DNA of 64,000 nt from Bacillus_I endophytica_A (GCF_026790145.1 NZ_JALAMS010000008.1:1-64000), one strand, 5' to 3'. Positions 7,728 to 15,414 are shown, counted from the stretch's first letter. The notes: a model not told the origin generated them from the sequence alone. Numbers and translations are program-made.

Positions 7728-7785
7728 AAAGAACTGCACCTCTGATTGTTAGATTGTGTCTAACAATCGGGGTGCAGTTCATTAG

Positions 7786-7944
7786 AATCCAGTAGGTTTT
7801 GCTATTTTTAGACTGTATACGACATACATTTTTAGTTAACATAATGAAATTTATCGAAAAAAAACCGTTGGAAACCTTAGTTCCAACGGCTTTTTGAATA
7901 TGTATGACTGCAAGTTGAAATTTTAGTTTCTCTCTTCCTTCGTG
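7786..7944. other. second half of repeat R3, motif copy C and terminator hairpin
   Basis: Begins with CAGTAGGTTTT, the right arm of the interrupted hairpin. Motif copy C lies at 7824-7846. A strong hairpin AACCGTTGGAA / TTCCAACGGC with TTTTT follows at 7860-7895. Confidence 0.65.
7824..7846 (+). repeat. dispersed AT-rich motif, copy C
   Basis: TACATTTTTAGTTAACATAA core identical to copy B; followed 15 nt later by a terminator-like hairpin (7860-7895). Confidence 0.7.
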
Positions 7945-8100
7945 TTATCCTAAAATTGCAACTATTACAATTGATAAAACTATACTTAATAATAAAGATA
8001 TAAGCCAATCTCTTTTTGCTGTCAGTTTAAAAATTATATTTAAGAATGAACTAATGACAATAAAAATAAGAAAAACAAATAAAATCACAATAAATTCTAT
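7945..8100 (-). CDS. small hydrophobic protein with apparent ATA start
   Basis: A 51-codon frame coding for two hydrophobic helices (EFIVILFVFLIFIVISSFL and ISLLLSIVLSIVIVAILG) separated by a basic loop NIIFKLTAKRDW. A perfect Shine-Dalgarno GGAGGG (plus-strand 8108-8113) sits 7 nt before the codon ATA; no ATG, GTG or TTG is in the right place except an internal GTG at codon 5. Either ATA is used, or the start has been lost by a G-to-A change. Unknown family. Confidence 0.4.
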   Translation of the reverse strand: MEFIVILFVFLIFIVISSFLNIIFKLTAKRDWLISLLLSIVLSIVIVAILG

Positions 8101-8379
8101 TTTCTAACCCTCCTTAAACCAGCCCCATTTTCGCCCTTATATATTCCTTTTAATTCCATTTTATCAAAATATAAACTATAAAGCACTATGTATAAACTAT
8201 ACAATCTTAGTCAACATAATCCATCTTCGAGGAAGTTAGAAAGCCATAGACTCTTTGTCTCACAAGGAGTACATAACTTTTGGAATACTCTTAAACTCAA
8301 AACTTAACAAAATAAAGAAATTCCTTTTTTCTTTGGAAAGAATTATAATAGGAAAATCTGAAAGAAAAGGAAATAAGTT
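8101..8379. other. intergenic region with motif copy D
   Basis: Motif copy D (ACAATCTTAGTCAACATAAT, 8201-8220) is followed by a degenerate hairpin similar to that after copy G at 13786-13826. No gene seen. Confidence 0.5.
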
Positions 8380-8730
8380 ATGGTAGAAATATTTTGGTAC
8401 GTTTATTTAGGTTTATTAGGAACTGCAGCAATTGGTTTTTTAATTAAAGGAGAAAAAACGCTCTTCTATATGGTTGATTTCATTATCTCCATCTTCACTT
8501 GGCTTGGACTTTTTGGATATGTCACTCATACAATCATGTTTACACCATTTGTATGGAAGCTTGTATTTGTTGGAGGTCTCATTTGGGATATTGTATTTAG
8601 TCTTATTAAGGGCGTAAAGAATGAAGAGCTTGAAGGGATACCTACATCCATTCGATTTATTTTTATGTTAGTCACTACTCTTATCTTGCTTGGTCCTTTG
8701 TATTATGGGCTGTTTAATTATGCGTTCTAA
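8380..8730 (+). CDS. four-helix membrane protein (hypothetical)
   Basis: A 116-residue protein with four hydrophobic segments (about residues 4-21, 30-52, 57-77, 93-113) and a short cytoplasmic-type loop GVKNEELEGIPTSIRF. AAAGGAAATAAGTT precedes the ATG. It shares no motif with the other membrane proteins of the region that I can see. It ends at a bidirectional terminator shared with the Rpn nuclease gene. Function unknown. Confidence 0.6.
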   Translation: MVEIFWYVYLGLLGTAAIGFLIKGEKTLFYMVDFIISIFTWLGLFGYVTHTIMFTPFVWKLVFVGGLIWDIVFSLIKGVKNEELEGIPTSIRFIFMLVTTLILLGPLYYGLFNYAF

Positions 8731-8751
8731 GAAGTGAGAGTACATAAATAA

Positions 8752-8792
8752 AAAAAGGATTACCTTATACTCCGATAGGTAATCCTTTTTTT
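8752..8792. terminator. bidirectional terminator
   Basis: AAAGGATTACC pairs with GGTAATCCTTT, with A run on one side and T run on the other, between two convergent genes. Confidence 0.88.
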
Positions 8793-8799
8793 ATTAAAT

Positions 8800-9678
8800 T
8801 TATTGATGGCGAAGGTTATTAATCTCCTCTTGGGTAAGGCCTGTAAGATCACTTATGGTTTGATTGTCTATGCCTTTTTGAATCATACCTAGAGCCATAT
8901 TTTTAATGGTTTCCTTTCTTCCTTTTTCTTCCCCTCTGCTTTCGGCTCGTTTTAATGCAGATTTTTCATCCAATAAAGCCTTTCTTCTTGCTTCATAAGC
9001 TAGTAAAACTTCTGGATCTTGACTCACACGTTCCCATTCGTCTATTGCTTTTTTCAGTACTTGATCTTCTTGCATCGCAATCTCCTCCAGTACTTGAGTG
9101 ATTTCTTCATCTTCCGATGCTTCAAGTAATAATAACCATCTTACTAATTGATCTTCTCTCGGATCGACTTCTTTTCTACGCCACTTAATAAGTAGTTTAG
9201 GAAGTTCCATAAAATGAATTTCTAACATATCTGTTAATAATAACTTTTCTTCTCTTTCGTATAATTGGAAGACAGAATGATAGTGGTTAATATGGGATAA
9301 GTAACGGAAGTTTACAATATTAATGGTAATCGTTTGACATAACTCCCCATAATCCATTCCTTCCTTCATTTGACTGCTATACATCTTAGACCAATAGTAA
9401 AGCGTTCTTTTTTCCATATCATGTTTATTATTAAGTTGAATTTCAATGTTTATACGGGTTCCATCTTCTAATTGGGCATGAACATCTAGGATGGATCGTT
9501 TATCTTCTTGATATTCCTTATTAAAATGTGGATCTAATAAGTGAACGGTCGTAATTTTCTTTTCCTCTGGTAAACGTAGAGCTGCATTTAAAAAGGCAGC
9601 TAAGATGGATTCATTTCCATGCGTTCCAAAAAGAGATTTAAAGGCAAAATCGACACGTAAATCTAATCGTTTTGTCAT
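8800..9678 (-). CDS. Rpn family recombination-promoting nuclease / putative transposase
   Basis: A 292-residue protein of the PD-(D/E)XK superfamily. MTKRLDLRVDFAFKSLFG at the N-terminus is the family signature; catalytic candidates are Asp in SILDVHAQ (about residue 73) and Glu in INIEIQ (about residue 88). The ATG at 9678 is chosen because GGAGG lies 5 nt upstream; a longer frame to 9774 exists but lacks a ribosome binding site. The C-terminal 45 residues (MALGMIQKGIDNQTISDLTG) form a putative small DNA-binding tail. A near-identical truncated-in-window copy lies at 2-436 in the opposite orientation. Confidence 0.85.
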   Translation of the reverse strand: MTKRLDLRVDFAFKSLFGTHGNESILAAFLNAALRLPEEKKITTVHLLDPHFNKEYQEDKRSILDVHAQLEDGTRINIEIQLNNKHDMEKRTLYYWSKMYSSQMKEGMDYGELCQTITINIVNFRYLSHINHYHSVFQLYEREEKLLLTDMLEIHFMELPKLLIKWRRKEVDPREDQLVRWLLLLEASEDEEITQVLEEIAMQEDQVLKKAIDEWERVSQDPEVLLAYEARRKALLDEKSALKRAESRGEEKGRKETIKNMALGMIQKGIDNQTISDLTGLTQEEINNLRHQ

Positions 9679-9944
9679 TATATCCTCCATGATTGTTTCT
9701 TTTCCTCTAGTATAACATGAGTTGCACTTTTTCCTCTTAAGTATACTTTTAAGGATACTTTGTTTTTGTTCCAAATAATAGAGATGACTCTTTTATTGAA
9801 TTTAGGATAACTCTTCCCATTTATATTTCTCGGTTTATTATGACAGCCATAAAGGGTAAAGACGAATAGAATATTTTTCATTTATAATCAAGAACAATCT
9901 TAATGATCTTATTGAAAGTTCATCAAAGAAAGTGAAGGTTTTCT

Positions 9945-10118
9945 ATGAAGAAAAATTTAAAATTACAGCGATGGATTATCTATTGCCCACGTGTTAATCG
10001 TTCTGTCAATCATGACATTTCTTATATTCATTCAAATGGACAAAGTGAAATAATTGCTACTTGTACAGGTATTGAGGATAAATGTTATGACTGCTTTATC
10101 CTAAAGACATATAAATAA
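9945..10118 (+). CDS. 57-aa cysteine-containing small protein (hypothetical)
   Basis: The frame begins MKKNLKLQRWIIYCPR and ends with IEDKCYDCFILKTYK. Four cysteines (YCP, ATCTG, KCYDC) could form a small metal site. AAGTGAAGG lies about 9 nt before the ATG. No family is recognised and the ORF is short, so its reality is uncertain. Confidence 0.35.
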   Translation: MKKNLKLQRWIIYCPRVNRSVNHDISYIHSNGQSEIIATCTGIEDKCYDCFILKTYK

Positions 10119-10414
10119 TCATAAAAACGTTAGATTTCTTATAGTATAAGATAGATTTTTTTAGTTACCATAATCTTTATTATTGGAAATAAAAGCCGTT
10201 GGAATTAATAATCTCAACGGCTTTTTTCTATATCTAAACATGTCCAATGCTTTTCATTTACCTATATTTCTACTGGTACAAGCACCTCACCTTATTTGCG
10301 ATGTAAATACCCGCCTCGCTTGCTTGAAGTAAAAAAACGACTGACTGTCTGACGACACTCTTTTTCTTATTCACTTACAAATAAAAAAGCCTTCAGGCTT
10401 TCCCATAAATAGGT
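10119..10414. other. intergenic region with motif copy E and two terminators
   Basis: Motif copy E (10151-10174), hairpin GCCGTTG/CAACGGC plus T run at 10191-10227, and a minus-strand terminator AAAGCCT/AGGCTTT at 10382-10402 that would end the weak ORF 10415-10624. No gene seen. Confidence 0.5.
10151..10174 (+). repeat. dispersed AT-rich motif, copy E
   Basis: Degenerate copy (ATTTTTTTAGTTACCATAAT) followed by a hairpin nearly identical to that after copy C. Confidence 0.5.
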
Positions 10415-10624
10415 TTAGTGATCAGCATCGATATTCAAAAAAGGCGATGCATCCACATGAAATGGAGGATTTCCATCATTCATTTCTGGCGGATATCTCA
10501 CAGACACTTTGGGGATATTAAAAATTAAATTGTTTAATATTTTTAATTTCTTTAAAGCATATCCACTGAGTGTCACAAAAATGTATGTTAACATAAAAGA
10601 CGTGAGAAAATTGGGTGGGTGCAA
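10415..10624 (-). CDS. weak hypothetical ORF
   Basis: A 69-codon frame opening at a TTG-type codon. The C-terminal half (VSVRYPPEMNDGNPPFHVDA then SPFLNIDADH) is protein-like and a good minus-strand terminator follows directly, but no ribosome binding site is visible and the N-terminal half is unconvincing. It may be the 3' end of a broken gene. No family recognised. Confidence 0.25.
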   Translation of the reverse strand: MHPPNFLTSFMLTYIFVTLSGYALKKLKILNNLIFNIPKVSVRYPPEMNDGNPPFHVDASPFLNIDADH

Positions 10625-10683
10625 ATTTCAGGGAAAATACACCCAGATTTATGGAATCACACAGTTGGAGTTGACATAATTAA

Positions 10684-12084
10684 ATGAAATTTAACAAGAA
10701 AAAAATTAACGTTGTAAATATGCAACAAGTTAAGAAAAGCGTGTTTGCTACAGGGATAGGAAACGCTATGGAATGGTTTGACTTTGCTTTATATTCTTAT
10801 TTAGCAGTTATTATTAGTAAAAACTTTTTCAGTCCCGTTCAAAACGATGAATTAAAGTTAATATTTACTTTTGCTACATTTGCCATTGCCTTTTTACTTA
10901 GACCGGTAGGGGGAATTATTTTCGGTAAAATTGGTGATAAATTTGGTCGGAAAATAGTATTAACGACTACGATTTTAATGATGGCTTTATCTACTTTAAT
11001 AATAGGTCTACTTCCTACATATGATCAGATTGGGATATGGGCTCCTATATTATTACTCTTAGCTCGTATCCTACAAGGTTTTTCCGTGGGTGGAGAGTAT
11101 GCTGGTGCCATGGTATATATCGCTGAATCTTCTCCAGATAATAAACGTATAAGATTAGGTAGTGGTTTAGAAATTGGCACATTATCTGGTTATATCATAG
11201 CTTCTATTTTAGCTACAGTCCTTTTTTGGACTTTATCTGATGCTCAAATGTATAGTTGGGGGTGGAGAATTCCTTTCTTCTTGAGTATTCCAATAGGATT
11301 ATTTGGTTTGTATTTGAGACGCCATTTAGAGGAAACACCAATCTTTGAAAATGACATTTCTGAAAACCAAGAACAACAACCAGGTTTATTAGAAATCATT
11401 AAAACATATAAAAAAGATATCTTTTTATGTATCGTATTTGTGGCATTTTTTAATATAACTAATTACCTGTTGTTAGGTTATATGCCTTCTTATTTAGATG
11501 AAAACATTGGGATAAGTGATACTATCAGTACACCGATTACAGCCATTGTATTGATTATTATGGTACCTTTTGCTATAACTTTTGGCAGACTAGGAGATAA
11601 ATTAGGAAATAAAAGAGTTATAACCATCGGATTAGTATTGGGAATTGTATTTTCAATTTTCTCTTTCCAATTTCTTAATATGGGAAGTATGGCCTTCCTA
11701 TTTATAGGACTTTTAATGTTAGGTATTGTTTTATCTGTATACGAAGGTACTATGCCAGGATCTTTACCTACGTTGTTCCATACTAACATTAGATATCGTA
11801 CATTATCATGGACATTCAACATATCAGTCTCTATTTTTGGTGGAACAACACCTTTAGTTGCTGCTTGGTTAGTCCATGTGACAGGAAATAATTTGGCGCC
11901 AGGCTTCTATTTATTAGCCGTTAGTTTAATTGGTTTAATAGTTGTATTAACTTTATTTAAAGATACTTCAGGTAAATCTTTAAAAGGTTCTTACCCAACA
12001 GTTGCTTCTAAGGCTGAGTACAAAGAAGCTGTTGAAAATCCAAAAGATTCATTATGGTGGCAAACAGAACAAACAGATAAATAA
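10684..12084 (+). CDS. MHS family MFS transporter (ProP-like)
   Basis: A 466-residue proton symporter of the metabolite:H+ symporter family (12 helices), related to ProP. The signature GNAMEWFDFALYSYLAVI opens helix 1, GKIGDKFGRK is the conserved loop 2-3 motif, ARILQGFSVGGEYAGAMVY marks helix 4, and GRLGDKLGNKR repeats the loop motif in the second half. Substrate may be proline/betaine or a carboxylate, not decidable here. The usual spacing of a Shine-Dalgarno is missing before the first ATG; the Met at residue 13 (position 10720) is an alternative start. A long hairpin follows the gene. Confidence 0.85.
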   Translation: MKFNKKKINVVNMQQVKKSVFATGIGNAMEWFDFALYSYLAVIISKNFFSPVQNDELKLIFTFATFAIAFLLRPVGGIIFGKIGDKFGRKIVLTTTILMMALSTLIIGLLPTYDQIGIWAPILLLLARILQGFSVGGEYAGAMVYIAESSPDNKRIRLGSGLEIGTLSGYIIASILATVLFWTLSDAQMYSWGWRIPFFLSIPIGLFGLYLRRHLEETPIFENDISENQEQQPGLLEIIKTYKKDIFLCIVFVAFFNITNYLLLGYMPSYLDENIGISDTISTPITAIVLIIMVPFAITFGRLGDKLGNKRVITIGLVLGIVFSIFSFQFLNMGSMAFLFIGLLMLGIVLSVYEGTMPGSLPTLFHTNIRYRTLSWTFNISVSIFGGTTPLVAAWLVHVTGNNLAPGFYLLAVSLIGLIVVLTLFKDTSGKSLKGSYPTVASKAEYKEAVENPKDSLWWQTEQTDK

Positions 12085-12116
12085 ATCGAATTAAAAAGTA
12101 CCCACTCAATTGAACG

Positions 12117-12170
12117 ACAACCCGAAATATGGACACTAAAGAATAGCGTCTGTATCTCGGGTTGTTGTAT
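12117..12170 (+). terminator. large hairpin after MFS gene
   Basis: ACAACCCGA (12117-12125) pairs with TCGGGTTGT (12157-12165), loop about 31 nt with partial internal pairing. T-tail is weak. Confidence 0.5.
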
Positions 12171-12314
12171 TTATCTGGGTATCGGCCATGTCTGCCCCCC
12201 CTATTTTGATTTCTTGACTCATCGGTATCACTATCGAAAATTCCTTTGCTCTGTATGAATCGATAATTTATATATATTAATTTTCTTTTAAATAATTTGC
12301 ATATCATGAATAAA

Positions 12315-12470
12315 CTTTTATCGCTTGAGTAAACTACTCAAGATGTAATATAGCATTACCCCATGGTGTATAATTTTGTAACAGAAAACCTTACTGGGCA
12401 TGGTCAGTAAGGTTTTCTGTTTTTACTCCGTTGTAAACTATTCATCTTTAGCTAACATAATTCTCGTTAT
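12315..12470 (+). repeat. long repeat copy R4 with hairpin and motif copy F
   Basis: TTGAGTAAACTACTCAAGATG, an ATATAGCATTACC box, hairpin AACAGAAAACCTTACTG (12380-12396) with CAGTAAGGTTTTCTGTT (12405-12421), T run, then motif copy F (12438-12461). Compared with R2, both arms of the stem have changed together (CCC/.GG to CTT/AAGG), keeping the pairing. Confidence 0.68.
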
Positions 12471-12594
12471 AGTAAGTTAAAAGTTTTCTGTTTCTTGCTC
12501 AATTAAAGAATCCCGTTTATTGAATAAGAATGAGTATTCCCCTTCATCTATTAACTTTCTTACCTCTTTGAGACTGGGAATCGGCAAATAAATG

Positions 12595-12631
12595 AAAAAA
12601 GCATCCCCACTACCATTTGGAAATGCTTTTC
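12595..12631 (-). terminator. terminator of menA
   Basis: On the minus strand AAAGCATTTCC pairs with GGGGATGCTTT and is followed by TTTTTT, just after the MenA stop codon. Confidence 0.8.
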
Positions 12632-12634
12632 TAT

Positions 12635-13561
12635 TTAAAACAGATAACTGATTAATAATCCTGTTGATAACAGGAAGGCAAAAATCGTATTTGTTATCGC
12701 TGTTGATTTCATTGCTACACGCATATATTGAGGTTCTTTTGCTCCTTTTCGAAAACCTTGAATTGCAGAAATTGGCGTCTTCAAACCCAAGAACATAATT
12801 AATAACCAAGGGCTTACATACCCCATCAATACAATCACCACTATCCATAAATAGGAAACTAAAAAGGAAATAGCTAGAGTTGCCACTGCTTTCTCTCTCC
12901 CAAGGAGGATAGCCAACGTTTTTCTTCCGCCTTTAATGTCTTCATCAATATCTCGGATGTTATTAGACATGTTGATTGCCCCTACTAAAATTCCAATTGG
13001 AATGGAAATCAATATACTTTCAACTGTTAACATATTGGTTTGAATAAAGAAAGCAATTAATACAAAACCTGTCCCCATTGACAATCCAGAAAGTAACTCT
13101 CCAAGTGGCGTATACGCAATTGGTAATGGACCGCCTGTATATAAATAGCCCACTGCCATCCCGAATAAACCGATGACCACTAACCACCAGCTACTATTCA
13201 TACAAATATACAAACCGATAAATACTGCCAAAATATACAATAAAATAGCAACGGTTAAAACATTTTTTGGCTTCAATCCATGACGAACGATTCCACCACC
13301 AATTCCAACAGAATCAGCAGTATCTAATCCACGTTTAAAATCATAATATTCATTAAATAAATTTGTTGCGATTTGCAATGCTAAACATGCCAGCATCATC
13401 GCAATAAATAAAAGCCAATTAATCTTGGTTTCATAAAGTGCTGCAACTGTCCCTAATACGACAGGAGCAAATGTTGCTGTTAATGTATGAGGTCGCGTCA
13501 TTTTCCACATTAATTTAGCAGAACTGATTTCTCCTTTTTCATTCTCCATAAATCTTTCCAT
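12635..13561 (-). CDS. menA: 1,4-dihydroxy-2-naphthoate polyprenyltransferase (MenA)
   Basis: A UbiA-superfamily membrane prenyltransferase of 304-308 residues that joins a polyprenyl chain to 1,4-dihydroxy-2-naphthoate in menaquinone synthesis. Both Asp-rich prenyl-diphosphate motifs are present: NLFNEYYDFKRGLD (about residues 68-81) and NNIRDIDEDIKGGRKT (about 196-211). Eight to nine membrane helices are visible. Translation could start at 13561 or at the second ATG (13549); neither ribosome binding site is ideal. No other men gene is near, as is usual for menA. It could be a second copy in this genome. Confidence 0.88.
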   Translation of the reverse strand: MERFMENEKGEISSAKLMWKMTRPHTLTATFAPVVLGTVAALYETKINWLLFIAMMLACLALQIATNLFNEYYDFKRGLDTADSVGIGGGIVRHGLKPKNVLTVAILLYILAVFIGLYICMNSSWWLVVIGLFGMAVGYLYTGGPLPIAYTPLGELLSGLSMGTGFVLIAFFIQTNMLTVESILISIPIGILVGAINMSNNIRDIDEDIKGGRKTLAILLGREKAVATLAISFLVSYLWIVVIVLMGYVSPWLLIMFLGLKTPISAIQGFRKGAKEPQYMRVAMKSTAITNTIFAFLLSTGLLISYLF

Positions 13562-14064
13562 CTCCCTGCATTTTCAGTATTACATCCCTAGAAGTATTCT
13601 TTCTACCTACTTCCTGTTTCCATGATACATTATATCAAGTCAATGCTACCCTTGACATGATTTAATATTAGGAAAGTAAAAAACATACATCAAAATTTGA
13701 ACTACCCTGCACTTTTAGTTGTAGAAAGAACCATGCATATCCTATACATTTCCAATTTACATAATGTACCTTAGGGGAAGTCAGAAAAGTCCAGACCCTT
13801 TGTATCACAAAGGATCTGGATTTTTCCTTTTTTTTTTCGTTATGTAAGATTTTATACATTGTTGAACTAGCAAGCTTTCCTCACTTCTCCAACATAAAAA
13901 GAGGGCTTAAAAATCCTAGGTTTTATGCCCTCACTAAATTCATAGATTACTTGCAATTGTTCTAAAGTTTTTGTACCAGAATCAAATAGTTGATTTTATC
14001 ACCCTAAACTGTCAAGCTTAACGAAGAACAAAATCTTCGAGGAAAGAATATATAGGTGACAAGT
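13562..14064. other. intergenic region with motif copy G and hairpins
   Basis: Motif copy G (13744-13766), a strong hairpin AGTCCAGACCCTTTGT/ACAAAGGATCTGGAT with T run (13786-13826), and another stem GAGGGC/GCCCTC (13905-13932). No gene seen. Confidence 0.55.
13786..13826 (+). terminator. terminator-like hairpin after motif copy G
   Basis: CCAGACCCTTTGT pairs with ACAAAGGATCTGG (one mismatch), followed by TTTTT. No gene precedes it, so a short untranslated RNA starting near copy G is possible. Confidence 0.6.
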
Positions 14065-14454
14065 ATGATTGAAATAAAAACGTCTGCGCTAAGCGATGGA
14101 GAATTCAATAGAGGTGTATTCGCTAAGCAAGATATCAAGAAAGGGACGCTTCTTCATGAAGCACCTGTTATCCCTTATCCTAATAAAGAGCATGAACACA
14201 TTGAGAAGACAGCACTTGCGGACTATGCTTTTGAATATGGTGTAAATCATACAGCTATTCTTCTAGGCTATGGTATGCTGTTTAATCATTCGTATACACC
14301 TAATGCTACTTATAAAATTAATTTTGACAATCATACCTTTGATTTTTATGCTTATACGGATATCCAAGCAGGAGAAGAGATTCTTATCAACTATAATGGA
14401 GATGTAGATAATCAAGAGCTCCTTTGGTTTGATCGTAAAGGTGAGAACGAGTAG
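14065..14454 (+). CDS. SET domain-containing protein (putative lysine methyltransferase)
   Basis: About 129 residues, nearly all one SET domain: GEFNRGVFAKQDIKKGTLLHE (first strand pair), LFNHSYTPNATYKI (the NHSxxPNA cofactor-pocket motif) and IQAGEEILINY near the end (catalytic Tyr in xxYNGD). Bacterial members of this minimal type are thought to methylate protein lysines, but targets are unknown. The ATG at 14065 is preferred over GTG 14056 because AGGTG is 6 nt upstream. It is a monocistronic unit with a strong terminator. Confidence 0.85.
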   Translation: MIEIKTSALSDGEFNRGVFAKQDIKKGTLLHEAPVIPYPNKEHEHIEKTALADYAFEYGVNHTAILLGYGMLFNHSYTPNATYKINFDNHTFDFYAYTDIQAGEEILINYNGDVDNQELLWFDRKGENE

Positions 14455-14460
14455 AAGTAA

Positions 14461-14498
14461 AAAAGTAAGCCCATCGATTTTCGATGGGCTTACTTTTT
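14461..14498 (+). terminator. strong terminator
   Basis: AAGTAAGCCCATCGA / TCGATGGGCTTACTT, followed by TTTT; ends the SET-domain gene. Confidence 0.9.
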
Positions 14499-14568
14499 CA
14501 TCTCAAGACATTGTAGAATTCAATCGAGTTTTGATCTATTCTTCTTATAAAGAACAAAAATAGAATCT

Positions 14569-15015
14569 TTAATAATGTACAGGAACACGATCTAAATTCT
14601 TTTTCTTGGCTACAAAATAACGACTATAACTATCGAGAAGCTCATGTGTATCTGGATCAATAATAATCGGTTTATCTACGGTTCCATTCTTCTCAATACT
14701 TTCTTCTACTGCTTTTTGTTTCGCTATTCCCGGTGTAAATTGAAGAAAGGTTTCCGGAACCTTAATTTCTTCTAAGGACATCCAATCCTTCGTTCCCTTT
14801 GGAACAAGAAGAGGCTTTTTCTCTTGCTGTGGTTTACTTTCTTGTGCGGATTTACTTTCCTCTTGTTTTTTAGCTCTTGAACCCTTTTTGGGTGTTTGTT
14901 TCGGTTGTTTCTTCTCTTTCCCTTTGTCCTCAATTTCTTGTATCTGCATACAGATAACGCCAATCTCACCTGTACATTGTTCAAACGGAATATCCAAACA
15001 AGGCTCCCCTTGCAC
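14569..15015 (-). CDS. ParB-like N-terminal domain protein with basic linker
   Basis: About 148 residues. The N-terminal segment (QGEPCLDIPFEQCTGEIGVI) carries three cysteines; residues 30-70 form a lysine- and glutamine-rich linker (KKQPKQTPKKGSRAKKQ); the C-terminal 75 residues resemble the ParB/Srx fold (ETFLQFTPG, VDKPIIIDPDTHELLDSYSR, YFVAKKKNLDRVPVHY). The function is unknown. A good Shine-Dalgarno (GGAGG) fits an ATG at 15028 that is in another reading frame; removing one C (ATGCTTCCTT to ATGCTTCTT) would join it to this ORF. A one-base start-proximal frameshift or sequence error is therefore possible; the GTG at 15015 is the only in-frame start. Confidence 0.6.
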   Translation of the reverse strand: MQGEPCLDIPFEQCTGEIGVICMQIQEIEDKGKEKKQPKQTPKKGSRAKKQEESKSAQESKPQQEKKPLLVPKGTKDWMSLEEIKVPETFLQFTPGIAKQKAVEESIEKNGTVDKPIIIDPDTHELLDSYSRYFVAKKKNLDRVPVHY

Positions 15016-15042
15016 AAGGAAGCATCGTTGGGAGAATTCCTC

Positions 15043-15231
15043 CTAGCTTATATTTAATTTGTTAAATTGTTTTAGACTCAGCACAACAGTATAGGTAATC
15101 GGGTTACTTTTAAACGGAATCCCTTTTGGTGCATTGGGACTTCCCTTTTCCTCCATATCAAAAGCCAAGTACTTCCCATAGTCTTGAATTGAGCTAGTCG
15201 GACAGCCAGTTAAACTGATTTTGTGAGCCAT
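15043..15231 (-). CDS. 62-aa hypothetical protein
   Basis: Starts MAHKISLTGCPTSSIQDYGK with an excellent ribosome binding site (AGGAGGGAG, 4 nt spacing); longer frames to 15333 start in a hydrophobic tail that is probably not translated. Contains KGSPNAPKGIPFKSNP, a Gly/Pro-rich loop. Lies just upstream of the ParB-like gene and its stop codon overlaps that gene's Shine-Dalgarno, so the two are probably co-translated. Not recognised. Confidence 0.55.
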   Translation of the reverse strand: MAHKISLTGCPTSSIQDYGKYLAFDMEEKGSPNAPKGIPFKSNPITYTVVLSLKQFNKLNIS

Positions 15232-15414
15232 CGTTCTCCCTCCTTCTCTTTCTATATTCCTAGTATATATACCCTTATATAAGATTGAACAGAGGAGAAA
15301 TCCAAAAAACAACAGAAAAAAACATTTTCCCATGATTTTATGAATTTACTACATTATTAATATTTCCTATATTTGTTACAATAAAGAAATCAAAGGGAAA
15401 GAGGAGTGGAATAA

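Larger units (their letters stand above)
6540..7781 (-). mobile_element. IS3 family (IS150-type) insertion sequence, defective
   Basis: About 1242 bp. The right terminus in element orientation is GTCTAACTTTTTGGGTTCAC then TTCA (plus-strand 6540-6563); the left terminus starts TGAACTGCACCCCGATTG (plus-strand 7781 backwards). Both share the GTCTAAC...GGGT..CA..TCA pattern. It is flanked by TTAG at 6536-6539 and 7782-7785, a 4-bp target duplication. It contains orfA and a broken orfB, and is about 200 bp shorter than intact relatives, matching an internal deletion in orfB. It sits in the loop of the hairpin of repeat R3. Confidence 0.88.
12085..12594. other. intergenic region with repeat copy R4
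   Basis: Hairpin ACAACCCGA/TCGGGTTGT (12117-12165), repeat R4 (about 12315-12470) and a short minus-strand protein-like tail (SLKEVRKLIDEGEYSF, 12477-12560) that lacks a start of its own and may be a gene remnant. No intact gene. Confidence 0.5.

Noticed and set aside
9678..9881. 67-aa ORF and N-terminal extension of the Rpn nuclease
   Set aside because: The nuclease has a clear ribosome binding site and ATG at 9678; upstream codons are not conserved in the family.
12008..12307. 99-aa minus-strand ORF after the MFS gene
   Set aside because: Covers the large hairpin downstream of the MFS gene; no start signal and no family resemblance.
12477..12848. 123-aa minus-strand ORF overlapping the menA 3' end
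   Set aside because: It runs through the menA coding region and its terminator in another frame; only the last 35 codons look protein-like, too little for a gene call.
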